Below are positions 1 to 7,466 of a stretch of 8,500 bases of DNA, piece by piece. Under the pieces are notes generated by a model. It did not search any database. It was given only the letters and a program-made list of their open reading frames with translations, and was not told where the DNA came from. Positions within the stretch are counted from its first letter, which is position 1, and every line of letters begins with the position of its first letter. A program made the translations under genes and the position numbers. The DNA is taken from assembly GCA_023426545.1 (NCBI GenBank), contig JAFAAN010000082.1, positions 1 through 8,500 on the forward strand. Reading direction: 5' to 3'. The DNA is from Pseudomonadota bacterium (GTDB lineage Bacteria > Myxococcota > Myxococcia > Myxococcales > Myxococcaceae).

Positions 1-1
1 G

Positions 2-2353
2 GACTGGGAGGGGCGTGGCGCGGGCCGGCGGGGGGGCTCCGACGCCTCCGCGGCCGAGCGCCTCGCGGACGCGGTCGCTGGCGTCCCAGGGCAGGGGGGA
101 CCGGCGGCATTCGAGGCCACCGAGCCCGTCTTCGGGACCCGGCGGCTGCGGACCTCCGGCGCCGCGGGCCGCTCCGCGTCTCCAGCGGAGGCGCCCCCGA
201 ACCGGGCGCGGGCACAGGCGCCTGCGGCATCCGGCCAGCGGCCCGAGCGGGTGCGGCGCGCGCCGACGCCGCCCGACTCGCTGCGCGCCCTGCTGAAGGA
301 CGCCTTCGGCTTCTCCAACTTCCGGCCGTACCAGGAGGCCGTGTGCCGTGCGGCCACGGCGGGAGAGGACCTGCTGCTGGTGATGCCCACGGGCGCGGGC
401 AAGTCGCTCTGCTACCAGCTGCCGGGGCTGGCGCGCGCGGGCACCACGCTGGTGGTCAGCCCGCTCATCGCGCTGATGGAGGACCAGGTGGCGCGGCTCC
501 AGTCGCTCGGGTTCGCGGCGGACCGCATCCACTCTGGAAGGGACCGGGCCACCTCGCGGCAGGTGTGCGCGGACTACCTGGAGGACCGGCTCGACTTCCT
601 CTTCATCGCGCCCGAGCGGCTCGGCGTGCCGGGGTTCGTGGAGTTCCTGGCGCGCCGGACGCCCTCGCTCATCGCCGTGGACGAGGCGCATTGCATCTCG
701 CAGTGGGGGCACGACTTCCGCCCGGACTACCGCCTGCTGGGCTCGCGCCTGCCGCTGCTGCGCCCCGCGCCCGTGGTGGCGCTCACCGCCACCGCCACGC
801 CGGACGTGCAGCGGGACATCGTCCAGCAGCTCGGCCTCCAGGGCCCCGGGGGGCAGGCGCGGACCTTCATCCATGGGTTCCGCCGCACCAACATCGCCAT
901 CGAGGTGCGGGAGCTGAACCCCGGCGCGCGCGGCGACGCCATCCAGGGGCTGCTCCAGGTCGAGGAGAACCGGCCCGCAATCGTCTACGCGGCCACGCGC
1001 AAGCACGCCGAGCAGCTCGCGGACCAGCTCGCGGGGGAGTTTCCCGCCGCCGCGTACCACGCGGGCCTCCAACCCTCGGAGCGGGACCGGGTGCAGTCCG
1101 AGTTCCTCCGGGGCGCGTTGGAGGTCATCGTGGCCACCACGGCCTTCGGCATGGGCATCGACAAGCCGGACGTGCGCACCGTCATCCACGCGGCGCTCCC
1201 CGCCAGCCTGGAGGGCTACTACCAGGAGCTGGGGCGCGCGGGGCGCGATGGAAAGCCCTCGCGCGCGGTGCTGCTGCACTCGTACATCGACCGGCGCACG
1301 CACGAGTTCTTCCACCGCCGGGACTACCCGGACGTGTACGTGCTGGAGCGGCTGTTCAAGTCCACCGCGCCGCAGCTCGAACCCAAGGCGGTGCTCCAGG
1401 GCCGCGTGCGGAGCGACCCGGAGGTCTTCGACAAGGCGCTGGAGCAGCTGTGGATTCACGGGGGCGTCGTCATGACGCCCGACGAGACGGTGATGCGCGG
1501 GCGCCCGAGCTGGTCCGCGTCATACGCGGCGCAGCGCGAGCGCAAGCTGCTGCACCTGGAGCAGATGGGGCGCTACGCGGAGGCGCACGGCTGCCGGATG
1601 AAGCAGCTGGTGGGGCACTTCGGTGACACCCAGGACTCGGGGGAGCCGTGCGGCCTGTGTGACGTCTGCGCGCCGGAGGACTGCGCCACGCTGCGCTTCG
1701 CCGAGCCCACCTCCGCCGAGCGGCACTGGCTGGAGCGCATCCTGGAGTCGCTCCAGGAGCGGGACGGGCAGGCCACCGGCCGGCTCCACCGCGAGCTGTT
1801 CGGAGAGGCCCTGCCGCGGCGCGACTTCGAGCGGCTGGTGGGCGGACTGGTGCGCGCGGGGCTGGCACGCCTGGAGGTGGACTCGTTCGACAAGGACGGG
1901 CAGGTCATCTCGTTCCAGCGCCTGACGTTGACCGGCGAGGGCCAGCGCGCGCGCGGCGTGGACCCGCGGCAGGTCTCCCTGCCGATGCCCCTGGAGAAAG
2001 CCGCGAAGCGCAAGCGGCGCAAGGGCGCGGAGCCCAGCACGCCGAAGCGCGCCTCCGGCAAGCGCCCTGTCCGGGCGAAGCGCGGGGCGAGCCTCTCGGC
2101 GGCCGTCTCCGGCGGCGACGCGGGGGCCGTGCTGTCCCCAGTCCTGGTGGAGGCGCTGAAGGCCTGGCGGCTCGCGGAGGCGCGCAAGCGGCGTGTGCCC
2201 GCCTTCCGCATCCTCACGGACCGGGTGCTGGAGGCCATCGCCGCGGCCTGTCCGGGGAATGGCACGGAGCTGATGGCCATCCACGGCGTCGGTCCGTCGC
2301 TCACGGAGCGCTACGGCGCGCAGATTCTTTCCCTCGTGGCGCGCAAGCGCTGA
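2..2353 (+). CDS. recQ: RecQ-family ATP-dependent DNA helicase, 5' end probably beyond the window
   Basis: A superfamily 2, 3'-to-5' DNA helicase that acts in recombination and fork repair. Residue numbers count from the GTG at 251. Motif 0 is FSNFRPYQ (21-28), Walker A is MPTGAGKS (45-52), motif Ia is VVSPLIALMEDQV (68-80), the DEAH box and aromatic-rich loop run from DEAH to FRPDY (144-160), and motif III is ALTATAT (177-183). Motif IV is AIVYAATR (243-250), motif V includes FGMGIDKPDVR (to about 309), and motif VI is QELGRAGRDG (325-334). Cys448, Cys467, Cys470 and Cys473 match the RecQ zinc site. A winged-helix (RQC-like) region follows at about 485-565. A Lys/Arg-rich linker (583-612) leads to a C-terminal HRDC domain (about 627-700, with IHGVGPSLTERYG). 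The reading frame stays open and coding-like from base 2 to 251. The GTG at 251 has no clear Shine-Dalgarno and sits close to motif 0, so I treat the gene as 5' partial. Family assignment is near certain; the start is not. Confidence 0.93.
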   Translation, partial: DWEGRGAGRRGGSDASAAERLADAVAGVPGQGGPAAFEATEPVFGTRRLRTSGAAGRSASPAEAPPNRARAQAPAASGQRPERVRRAPTPPDSLRALLKDAFGFSNFRPYQEAVCRAATAGEDLLLVMPTGAGKSLCYQLPGLARAGTTLVVSPLIALMEDQVARLQSLGFAADRIHSGRDRATSRQVCADYLEDRLDFLFIAPERLGVPGFVEFLARRTPSLIAVDEAHCISQWGHDFRPDYRLLGSRLPLLRPAPVVALTATATPDVQRDIVQQLGLQGPGGQARTFIHGFRRTNIAIEVRELNPGARGDAIQGLLQVEENRPAIVYAATRKHAEQLADQLAGEFPAAAYHAGLQPSERDRVQSEFLRGALEVIVATTAFGMGIDKPDVRTVIHAALPASLEGYYQELGRAGRDGKPSRAVLLHSYIDRRTHEFFHRRDYPDVYVLERLFKSTAPQLEPKAVLQGRVRSDPEVFDKALEQLWIHGGVVMTPDETVMRGRPSWSASYAAQRERKLLHLEQMGRYAEAHGCRMKQLVGHFGDTQDSGEPCGLCDVCAPEDCATLRFAEPTSAERHWLERILESLQERDGQATGRLHRELFGEALPRRDFERLVGGLVRAGLARLEVDSFDKDGQVISFQRLTLTGEGQRARGVDPRQVSLPMPLEKAAKRKRRKGAEPSTPKRASGKRPVRAKRGASLSAAVSGGDAGAVLSPVLVEALKAWRLAEARKRRVPAFRILTDRVLEAIAAACPGNGTELMAIHGVGPSLTERYGAQILSLVARKR

Positions 2354-2365
2354 GCCGGGCGCCGG

Positions 2366-2404
2366 GCACCGGGAGGTGCGCGCTTCCCAGGGAGGGAAGG
2401 CGCG
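2366..2404 (+). terminator. Tandem hairpins after recQ, putative terminator
   Basis: Starting 12 bases after the recQ stop are two adjacent hairpins. GCACC-GGGA-GGTGC spans 2366-2379. The second has arms CGCGCTTCCC (2379-2388) and GGGAAGGCGCG (2394-2404), ten pairs with one bulged G and a 5-base loop. No U-tract follows, only TTCCCC, so intrinsic termination is an inference from position and stem strength. Confidence 0.4.
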
Positions 2405-2604
2405 TTCCCCGCTGTGCCACGGGATGTCCAGGCAAGTGCGCCACGCGGTGTGCCTGCGGACACGGCGCTTCAAGCCCGCCGGGATGGGGGGCGTCCGTCC
2501 AGGCAGCGAATCATCTTCACCCGGCTGGCGGGCAGTGCTGCCGGCGTGCGCCCATCGCCACGTTGGCCCAGCCAGAACGGCGGACCTGCAAGCAGACGCA
2601 AGAT

Positions 2605-2611
2605 GAAGGGG
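2605..2611 (+). promoter_or_regulatory. Ribosome binding site of the MBL-fold gene
   Basis: GAAGGGG lies 7 bases before the ATG at 2619. It is the best Shine-Dalgarno match nearby and fixes that start. The rest of the 2354-2618 gap (265 bp) holds the two hairpins after recQ but no convincing -35/-10 or sigma-54 promoter that I can see. Confidence 0.6.
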
Positions 2612-2618
2612 CGCACAC

Positions 2619-4013
2619 ATGGAACTGGGCTTCGAGACTATCGGGAATGCCACGCTCATCTGTCACGACCACGGCCCAGTGCTGGTGACGGACCCGTGGA
2701 CGGACGGCAGCGCGTACTTCGGGAGTTGGACGCTGTCGCATGAGATTCCGGCGGCGCAGCGCGAGGCCATCCAGGCCTGTCCCTATGTGTGGCTGTCCCA
2801 CGGCCACCCGGACCACCTGAGCATGGAGTCGCTGGAGAAGCTGCGGGACCGCACGCTGCTGGTGCCCAACCACTTCGGCAACCGCTTGCGCGACGACCTG
2901 CGCAGCCAGGGCTTCAGGGTGCACGTGCTGGTGGACCGGGTGTGGACGCAGGTGTCGCCGCGCATCCGCGTCATGTGCCTGCCGGATATGAATCAGGACG
3001 CCGTCCTGCTGGTGGACATGGGCGGGCGGCTGCTGGTCAACCTCAACGACGCCGGGGACCGCGGCGCGGGCCGCTTCATCCGCAAGCTGGTGCTCGGGTA
3101 CCAGGAGTCGTACCTGCTGGCGCTGTCCGGGTACGGCGACGCGGACATGATCAACTTCTTCACCGAGGACGGCCAGCGCATCCCGCCCCATGCCGCGGCG
3201 AAGACGCCCGTGGGGCGCACCATCGCCCGGCAGGCGGAGTTCTATGGCGTGCGCTACTTCATCCCCTTCAGCTCCATGCACAAGTACCAGCGGGCCGACA
3301 GCCTCTGGGCCTCCGAGTACAGCACCACGCTGGACGACTACGGCCGGGGCTTCGAGTCGCGCACCTGCGAGCTGCTGCCCGCCTTCATCCGCCACGACTT
3401 CATCCGGGGCCGGACGGAGCGCATCCAGCCGCCCGAGCGCGTCCTGCGGCCGGTGGACCCCAGGGACTTCGGAGACGACTGGGGCGAGCAGCTGGAGGCG
3501 GACGAGGCGAAGGCGCTCACCGCCTACTTCCAGGGTGTGGAGTACCTGGGCCGCACGCTCGACTTCCTGCGCTTCCGCGTGGGCGGCAAGGACCACGTGG
3601 TGGAGCTCCACCGCCGCCGCTTCCAGCGGGGCATCACCTTCGAGGTGCCGCGAAACTCGCTGATGACGGCCATCCGCTACCAGGTCTTCGACGACCTGCT
3701 CATCGGCAACTTCATGAAGACGACGCTGCACGGTGACTTCGGCCCGGGACGGCTCTACCCGGACTTCAGTCCCTATGTCGCGAAGTACGCGGACAACGGC
3801 CAGGCGCGCACGCGCAACGAGCTGAAGGAGTACTTCGCGGAGTACCGCCGCAGGGACCCGCTCGGCTTCCTGCGCTCGCAGGTGGAGACGCACTGCGTGC
3901 GGCCCCTGCAGACGCAGTCCGCGGAGCTGCTGCGCACGCTGATGCCCCAGGACTCGCTGGGGTTCCGCGCCGCCAAGGAGACCTTCTGGCGGATGCGCCG
4001 CGCGCTGCTCTAG
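2619..4013 (+). CDS. MBL-fold metallo-hydrolase, UlaG/CMAH-like
   Basis: A 464-residue soluble protein without signal peptide or membrane segments. The N-terminal half is a metallo-beta-lactamase fold. An early strand ends in VLVTDPW (21-27, Asp25), followed by the metal-binding motif HGHPDH (61-66, HxHxDH) and LLVNLNDAGD (138-147, Asp144). The DPW...GSW opening, the NLND segment and the RYFIPFSSMHKY segment (212-223) resemble the CMP-sialic acid hydroxylase-like (CMAH-like) and UlaG-like branch more than beta-lactamases or glyoxalases. There is no His between 103 and 190, where other MBL enzymes carry the motif 3 His, so the metal site may be altered. About 240 C-terminal residues with no motif I recognise follow. 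The start is set by the ATG and its ribosome binding site. It stands alone on its strand, 265 bp after recQ, and converges on the radical SAM gene. The substrate is unknown; a role in sugar or lipid metabolism is only a guess. Confidence 0.85.
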   Translation: MELGFETIGNATLICHDHGPVLVTDPWTDGSAYFGSWTLSHEIPAAQREAIQACPYVWLSHGHPDHLSMESLEKLRDRTLLVPNHFGNRLRDDLRSQGFRVHVLVDRVWTQVSPRIRVMCLPDMNQDAVLLVDMGGRLLVNLNDAGDRGAGRFIRKLVLGYQESYLLALSGYGDADMINFFTEDGQRIPPHAAAKTPVGRTIARQAEFYGVRYFIPFSSMHKYQRADSLWASEYSTTLDDYGRGFESRTCELLPAFIRHDFIRGRTERIQPPERVLRPVDPRDFGDDWGEQLEADEAKALTAYFQGVEYLGRTLDFLRFRVGGKDHVVELHRRRFQRGITFEVPRNSLMTAIRYQVFDDLLIGNFMKTTLHGDFGPGRLYPDFSPYVAKYADNGQARTRNELKEYFAEYRRRDPLGFLRSQVETHCVRPLQTQSAELLRTLMPQDSLGFRAAKETFWRMRRALL

Positions 4014-4021
4014 CCCGCATG

Positions 4022-5593
4022 TCAGGCCGCGCTCGCCTCGGGGGCTGGCGCGTGCGGCTCCTTCGCGATGGCGTCGCGAATCTTCTCTCCCACGCGGGCG
4101 GAGAAGGGCCCGAAGTGCAGGTACAGCGCCATCATCGAGACCGAGTAGCGGATGGAGCGTGGGTTGGCCACGAGCGCACCGGCGAGGGCCTTCCAGAAGG
4201 GGCGCCGCGTGGCCTTGTTCAGGCTCATCTTCCGCACGAGCCGGGCGAAGCCGCGCAGCTCCTTCACCTGCTGCGACAGGGACGGCTTGAAGCGGCGGTG
4301 GCGTGAGTCGAGCTGCCGCCCCACCCGGAGCACGCGCTCGAAGTACCGCTCGGGCGCGTAGATGGTCTCCACGACGGTCAGGTAGTCGACAAGGATGTCG
4401 CGGCGCGGGCGGCGCGGGGTGAAGTTGATGCCGGCCGTACACTGGTCGCTCTCGCCGTCGGGCTGGACGTCGTGGCCCTCCTGGAGGCGGCCCTCCGCGT
4501 GAAGCCGCCGCGTGAGCTGGGTGTTGGGGAGGGCGTAGAGCAGGCCCACCATGCTGGCGGGTAGGGCGGCTTCCTCGATGCACTCGATGATGCCCCGGGC
4601 CACGCTGCCCTTCTCGCTGTCGAAGCCGAGGATGAAGCCCGCGTTCACGAACATGCCGTGCTGATAGATTTTGCGTAGGCTCTCGACGATGGGGCGGCGC
4701 GTGTTCTGGCGCTTCTGCATCGCCGTCAGCGTCTGCTCGTCCGGGCTCTCGATGCCCACGAAGATGGCGAAGAAGCCCACGTCCCGCATCATCTGCATGA
4801 GCGCCGGGTCGTCCGCCAGGTTGATGGAGGCCTCGGTGGTGAACTCGAAGGGCCAGTCGTGCGCCTCGAGCCACGTCTTCATCCGCGGCAGCAGCGCCTT
4901 CACCTGCTTCTTGTTCCCGATGAAGTTGTCGTCGACGAGGTCGATGTGCCCCCGGTAGCCCAGGGCGTGGAGCGTCTCCAGCTCCTGGAGGACCTGCTCG
5001 GGCGTCTTCGCCCGGGGCTTGCGCCCATAGAGCTCGATGATGTCGCAGAACTCACAGTTGAAGGGGCAGCCCCGACAGAACTGGATGCCCACGTGGTTGT
5101 AGGACTCGAAGCGGAGCAGGTCGAAGCGTGGAACCGGAGACAGCGTGAGGTCCGCCTTGCCGGCGTCCTGGTAGAGGGGCCGGGCCTCCCCCCGCGCGAG
5201 GTCCTCCAGGAACCGGGGCAGGGTGAGCTCGCCCTCGCCCAGCACGAGGTGGTCCGCCTCTTGATAGAGGTGGGGGCTGCTGGTCGGGTCCGGGCCGCCC
5301 ACCACGACGCGCTTGCCCCGGGCGTGCGCGCGCTGGATGAGCGCCAGGCAGTCCCGCTGCTGCGGCAGCATGGCCCCAATCAGGACGATGTCCGCCCAGT
5401 CGATGGCGGCGTCGTCCAGGGGCTCGACGTTGCGGTCCACGAGCCGCAGCTCCCAATCGCGGGGCAGCAGCGCCGCGACCGTACACAGCCCGAGCGGCGC
5501 CGCGGGGTAGCGCGCGTCGAGCAGCTCACACGTCTCGCGGTAGTTCCAGAAGGACGCCGAACGGAATTCGGGGTGAATCAGCAGTGCGCGCAT
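4022..5593 (-). CDS. B12-binding radical SAM protein, DUF4070-type, HpnP-like
   Basis: A 523-residue protein counted from the ATG at 5593. The N-terminal Rossmann-like cobalamin-binding domain (about 1-135) has GGPDP (99-103) and GEGE (119-122). It lacks the DxHxxG motif, as do many cobalamin-dependent radical SAM methylases. The radical SAM core (about 165-365) has the CX3CX2C cluster site Cys176/Cys180/Cys183 with an extra Cys173, then DIIELYGRKPRAKTPEQ, VDDNFIGN (220-227) and VGIESPDEQTL (279-289). A DUF4070-like region runs from about 370 to the C-terminus. The core closely resembles, from memory, the hopanoid C-2 methylase HpnP, which shares the CEFCDI-LYGR-P--KTPEQ and VDDNFIGN segments. 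The family also contains many proteins of unknown substrate, so methylation is an inference. It follows the cardiolipin synthase gene by 80 bp on the same strand, suggesting co-transcription. Starts at 5629 (GTG with GAGGTG six bases upstream) or 5638 are possible and would add 12 or 15 residues; I prefer 5593 because MRALLIHPEF matches the usual family N-terminus. Confidence 0.88.
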   Translation of the reverse strand: MRALLIHPEFRSASFWNYRETCELLDARYPAAPLGLCTVAALLPRDWELRLVDRNVEPLDDAAIDWADIVLIGAMLPQQRDCLALIQRAHARGKRVVVGGPDPTSSPHLYQEADHLVLGEGELTLPRFLEDLARGEARPLYQDAGKADLTLSPVPRFDLLRFESYNHVGIQFCRGCPFNCEFCDIIELYGRKPRAKTPEQVLQELETLHALGYRGHIDLVDDNFIGNKKQVKALLPRMKTWLEAHDWPFEFTTEASINLADDPALMQMMRDVGFFAIFVGIESPDEQTLTAMQKRQNTRRPIVESLRKIYQHGMFVNAGFILGFDSEKGSVARGIIECIEEAALPASMVGLLYALPNTQLTRRLHAEGRLQEGHDVQPDGESDQCTAGINFTPRRPRRDILVDYLTVVETIYAPERYFERVLRVGRQLDSRHRRFKPSLSQQVKELRGFARLVRKMSLNKATRRPFWKALAGALVANPRSIRYSVSMMALYLHFGPFSARVGEKIRDAIAKEPHAPAPEASAA

Positions 5594-5635
5594 GACAGGG
5601 TCTCGCGGTGGGACGTGCTCGGTTCGCACGTTCAA

Positions 5636-5641
5636 CACCTC
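5636..5641 (-). promoter_or_regulatory. Possible ribosome binding site for an alternative radical SAM start
   Basis: On the minus strand GAGGTG is followed by six bases and then a GTG at 5629-5627, in frame with the radical SAM gene. The ATG at 5593 has no comparable site. This favours the longer start, while the usual family N-terminus favours the ATG. Confidence 0.35.
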
Positions 5642-5673
5642 GCGCGCGCGGACGTGTCACCGCGTGCGTCGCG

Positions 5674-7134
5674 CTAGAGGTAGGGCGACAGCAGCCGCGC
5701 CAGCCCATCCCTCAGGCGGATGGACAGGGCGCGCGCGTCCACCTGCTCCAGCGTGAGCGGCCGCGCGTGGCGCAGGCGCGCTTCCACCACCGCGTTCAGC
5801 TCGGCGGCCAGCGCGGCGTCGTAGCACTCCACGTTGAACTCGAAGTTGAGCCGCAGCGAGCGCGGGTCCCAGTTGGCGGAGCCGATGAGCGACCACGCGT
5901 CGTCCACGACCATCAGCTTCGTGTGGTCGAACGGCGGAGCGGTGAGGAAGACGCGGCAGCCCGGCCGCAGCACCTGCCAGAGCTGGGCCTGGGAGGCCCA
6001 CTGCACCAGGGGCAGGTTGCCCTTCTCGGGGAGAATCACGTCCACCTGGACGCCGCGCAGCGCCGCCACGCTCAGCGCGGTGATGAGCGCCGTGTCCGGG
6101 AGGAAGTACGGCGTGACGATGCGCACCGACGTGCGCGCGATGGCCAGGGCGCCCAGCAGCACGGTGCGCAGCGTCTCGAAGTCCTCGTCCGGGCCGTCCG
6201 CGATGCCCCGCGCCACCACGGTGCCGGCGGAGGCGAGCGGGGGGAACCAGGCCTCACCGCTCAGCCGCTCCCGGGTGGTGAAGGCCCAGTCCTCGGCGAA
6301 GGTCTCCTGGAGCTGTCCCACCACCGGCCCCTCGACGCGGAAGTGCAGGTCCACGGCGGCGTGCTCGCCGGGCCAGAAGTGCTTGCGGATGTTCATGCCG
6401 CCCGTGAAGCCCACGCGCCCGTCCACCACCAGGAGCTTCCGGTGGTTGCGCAGGTTGGCGAAGGGCAGCCGGTAGGGCATCAGCGAGGGCAGGAAGCGCG
6501 CGGCGCGCACCCCCGCGCGGCGCAGCCGGCCCAGGATGGGGGGCCATGTGTAGCGCGAGCCCACCGCGTCCACCAGCACCCGCACCTCCACGCCGCGCCG
6601 CACCGCCGCGCTCAGCGCCTCCACGAAGCGCCGGCCCGCCGAGTCGTTGTCGAAGATGTAGCTGCACAGGGAGATGGAGACGCGCGCCGCGTCAATGGCC
6701 GCCAGCATGGCCGGGTAGGCGTCCCGGCGGGACTCCAGCACGGTGATGTGATTGCCCGGCAGCAGCGGCTGCCCCACCACCGCGTCGCCCAGCCTCACCA
6801 GGGGCGTCAGGGAGGCGGCCTCGGGGTGCGGCTCGCTCAGGGTCTCCGCCTTCATGGGCGTCACCCCGGACGGCAGCAGGAAGCGGCCGGGTCCCTGTTT
6901 CAGCATCAACGAGCGGGCCCGCCGCCGGATGCGGTTGATGCCCAGCAGCACGTACAGCACCCCGCCCAGCACCGGCACCAGCCACGCCAGCCCCACCCAG
7001 CCCACCGCGGCCCGGACGTCCCGCTTGTGCAGCACCGCATGGGCGCTGGCCAGCACGCTGATGAGGAGGGTCAGCCCGGCTGCGATGTGGGGCCAGGCCA
7101 CCTCCAGCCACGCGGGGATGTCGAACAGGGGCAT
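5674..7134 (-). CDS. cls: Cardiolipin synthase (phospholipase D superfamily)
   Basis: A 486-residue membrane protein predicted to condense two phosphatidylglycerol molecules into cardiolipin and glycerol at the inner membrane. Two hydrophobic segments near the N-terminus (about 15-34 and 43-64), followed by the basic stretch NRIRRRAR, form the PLDc_N anchor typical of bacterial Cls. Two phospholipase D domains follow, each with a complete HKD motif: His231, Lys233 and Asp238 in HRKLLVVD, trailed by GFTGGMNI; and His404, Lys406 and Asp411 in HTKLMVVD, trailed by LIGSANWDPRS. TPYFLPD (341-347) is also typical. Length and architecture match ClsA-type enzymes. The ATG at 7134 has no obvious Shine-Dalgarno, but the next Met (77) would remove both membrane segments. 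The gene is first in a probable two-gene minus-strand unit with the radical SAM gene. Its upstream region contains a perfect 12-bp inverted repeat. Confidence 0.94.
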   Translation of the reverse strand: MPLFDIPAWLEVAWPHIAAGLTLLISVLASAHAVLHKRDVRAAVGWVGLAWLVPVLGGVLYVLLGINRIRRRARSLMLKQGPGRFLLPSGVTPMKAETLSEPHPEAASLTPLVRLGDAVVGQPLLPGNHITVLESRRDAYPAMLAAIDAARVSISLCSYIFDNDSAGRRFVEALSAAVRRGVEVRVLVDAVGSRYTWPPILGRLRRAGVRAARFLPSLMPYRLPFANLRNHRKLLVVDGRVGFTGGMNIRKHFWPGEHAAVDLHFRVEGPVVGQLQETFAEDWAFTTRERLSGEAWFPPLASAGTVVARGIADGPDEDFETLRTVLLGALAIARTSVRIVTPYFLPDTALITALSVAALRGVQVDVILPEKGNLPLVQWASQAQLWQVLRPGCRVFLTAPPFDHTKLMVVDDAWSLIGSANWDPRSLRLNFEFNVECYDAALAAELNAVVEARLRHARPLTLEQVDARALSIRLRDGLARLLSPYL

Positions 7135-7196
7135 AGGTGACGGCGGGTCCAGCCTTCCCGCCTACCACGCCCGCCCGGGCTGTGCAGTCCCTCTGG

Positions 7197-7232
7197 ACGC
7201 GGGGCGTCGAGAATCGACAAGACGCCCCGCGT
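7197..7232. repeat. Perfect 12-bp inverted repeat upstream of cls
   Basis: ACGCGGGGCGTC (7197-7208) and its exact reverse complement GACGCCCCGCGT (7221-7232) flank a 12-base loop. Within it, GTCGA (7206-7210) can instead pair with TCGAC (7214-7218), so two competing structures are possible. It sits 62 bp upstream of the cls start, between divergent genes, with no T-tract on either side. It is therefore not an ordinary terminator of a neighbouring gene; a 5'-leader hairpin or protein-binding site fits better. Confidence 0.7.
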
Positions 7233-7294
7233 ACGGGGTTCCTGCAAGAACGGCTGACGTGGCGTGCGCCCGCGCTGCATCAATTCCATATCGC

Positions 7295-7315
7295 TGTGTC
7301 AGGGGCATTGACACA
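7295..7315. promoter_or_regulatory. Operator-like palindrome over a TTGACA hexamer
   Basis: TGTGTCA (7295-7301), a 7-base spacer and TGACACA (7309-7315) form a perfect inverted repeat 21 bp long, the size bound by many dimeric helix-turn-helix regulators. A consensus TTGACA hexamer (7308-7313, + strand) overlaps the right arm. The bases 17 further on (CAGTTT) are only a weak -10. The regulator is unknown. Confidence 0.45.
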
Positions 7316-7466
7316 CCTTGTCTTGGATTGCAGTTTCCAGTCGGGCCCCTGGGGCGGCTGACTGATTCGTGGACAGCGCTGTCTGGTTTTGAGGCGGAGC
7401 CTCGCGAGCCGTGATTCCTTCGTCCCGGCGCGGCCTTGCCGTGGCGCATGTCAGGTTTGTTTACGC

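Noticed and set aside
15..296. Small plus-strand open frame at the left edge
   Set aside because: It is Arg/Pro/Ser-rich and out of frame with recQ, whose own frame is open here with a more protein-like composition.
2517..4874. Very long minus-strand open frame (785 codons) antisense to the MBL gene and overlapping the radical SAM gene
   Set aside because: It is rich in Arg, His, Ala and Gln with no domain motif and lies opposite a well-supported gene. Long antisense frames are expected in DNA of this G+C content.
5646..5674. Imperfect hairpin between cls and the radical SAM gene (GCGCGGACG with CGTCGCGC) and an adjacent (CG)5 run
   Set aside because: The stem has a bulge and a 12-base loop, overlaps the cls stop codon and has no T-tract. 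In DNA this G+C-rich it is not persuasive as a terminator.
5608..7140. Plus-strand open frame (510 codons) antisense to cls
   Set aside because: Its translation is Gln/His/Arg-rich without motifs and mirrors the full length of cls, whose HKD motifs are unambiguous.
7442..7459. TGGCGC...AGGTTTG resembling a sigma-54 -24/-12 element
   Set aside because: The -12 GC dinucleotide is missing at the required spacing, so it does not meet the consensus.
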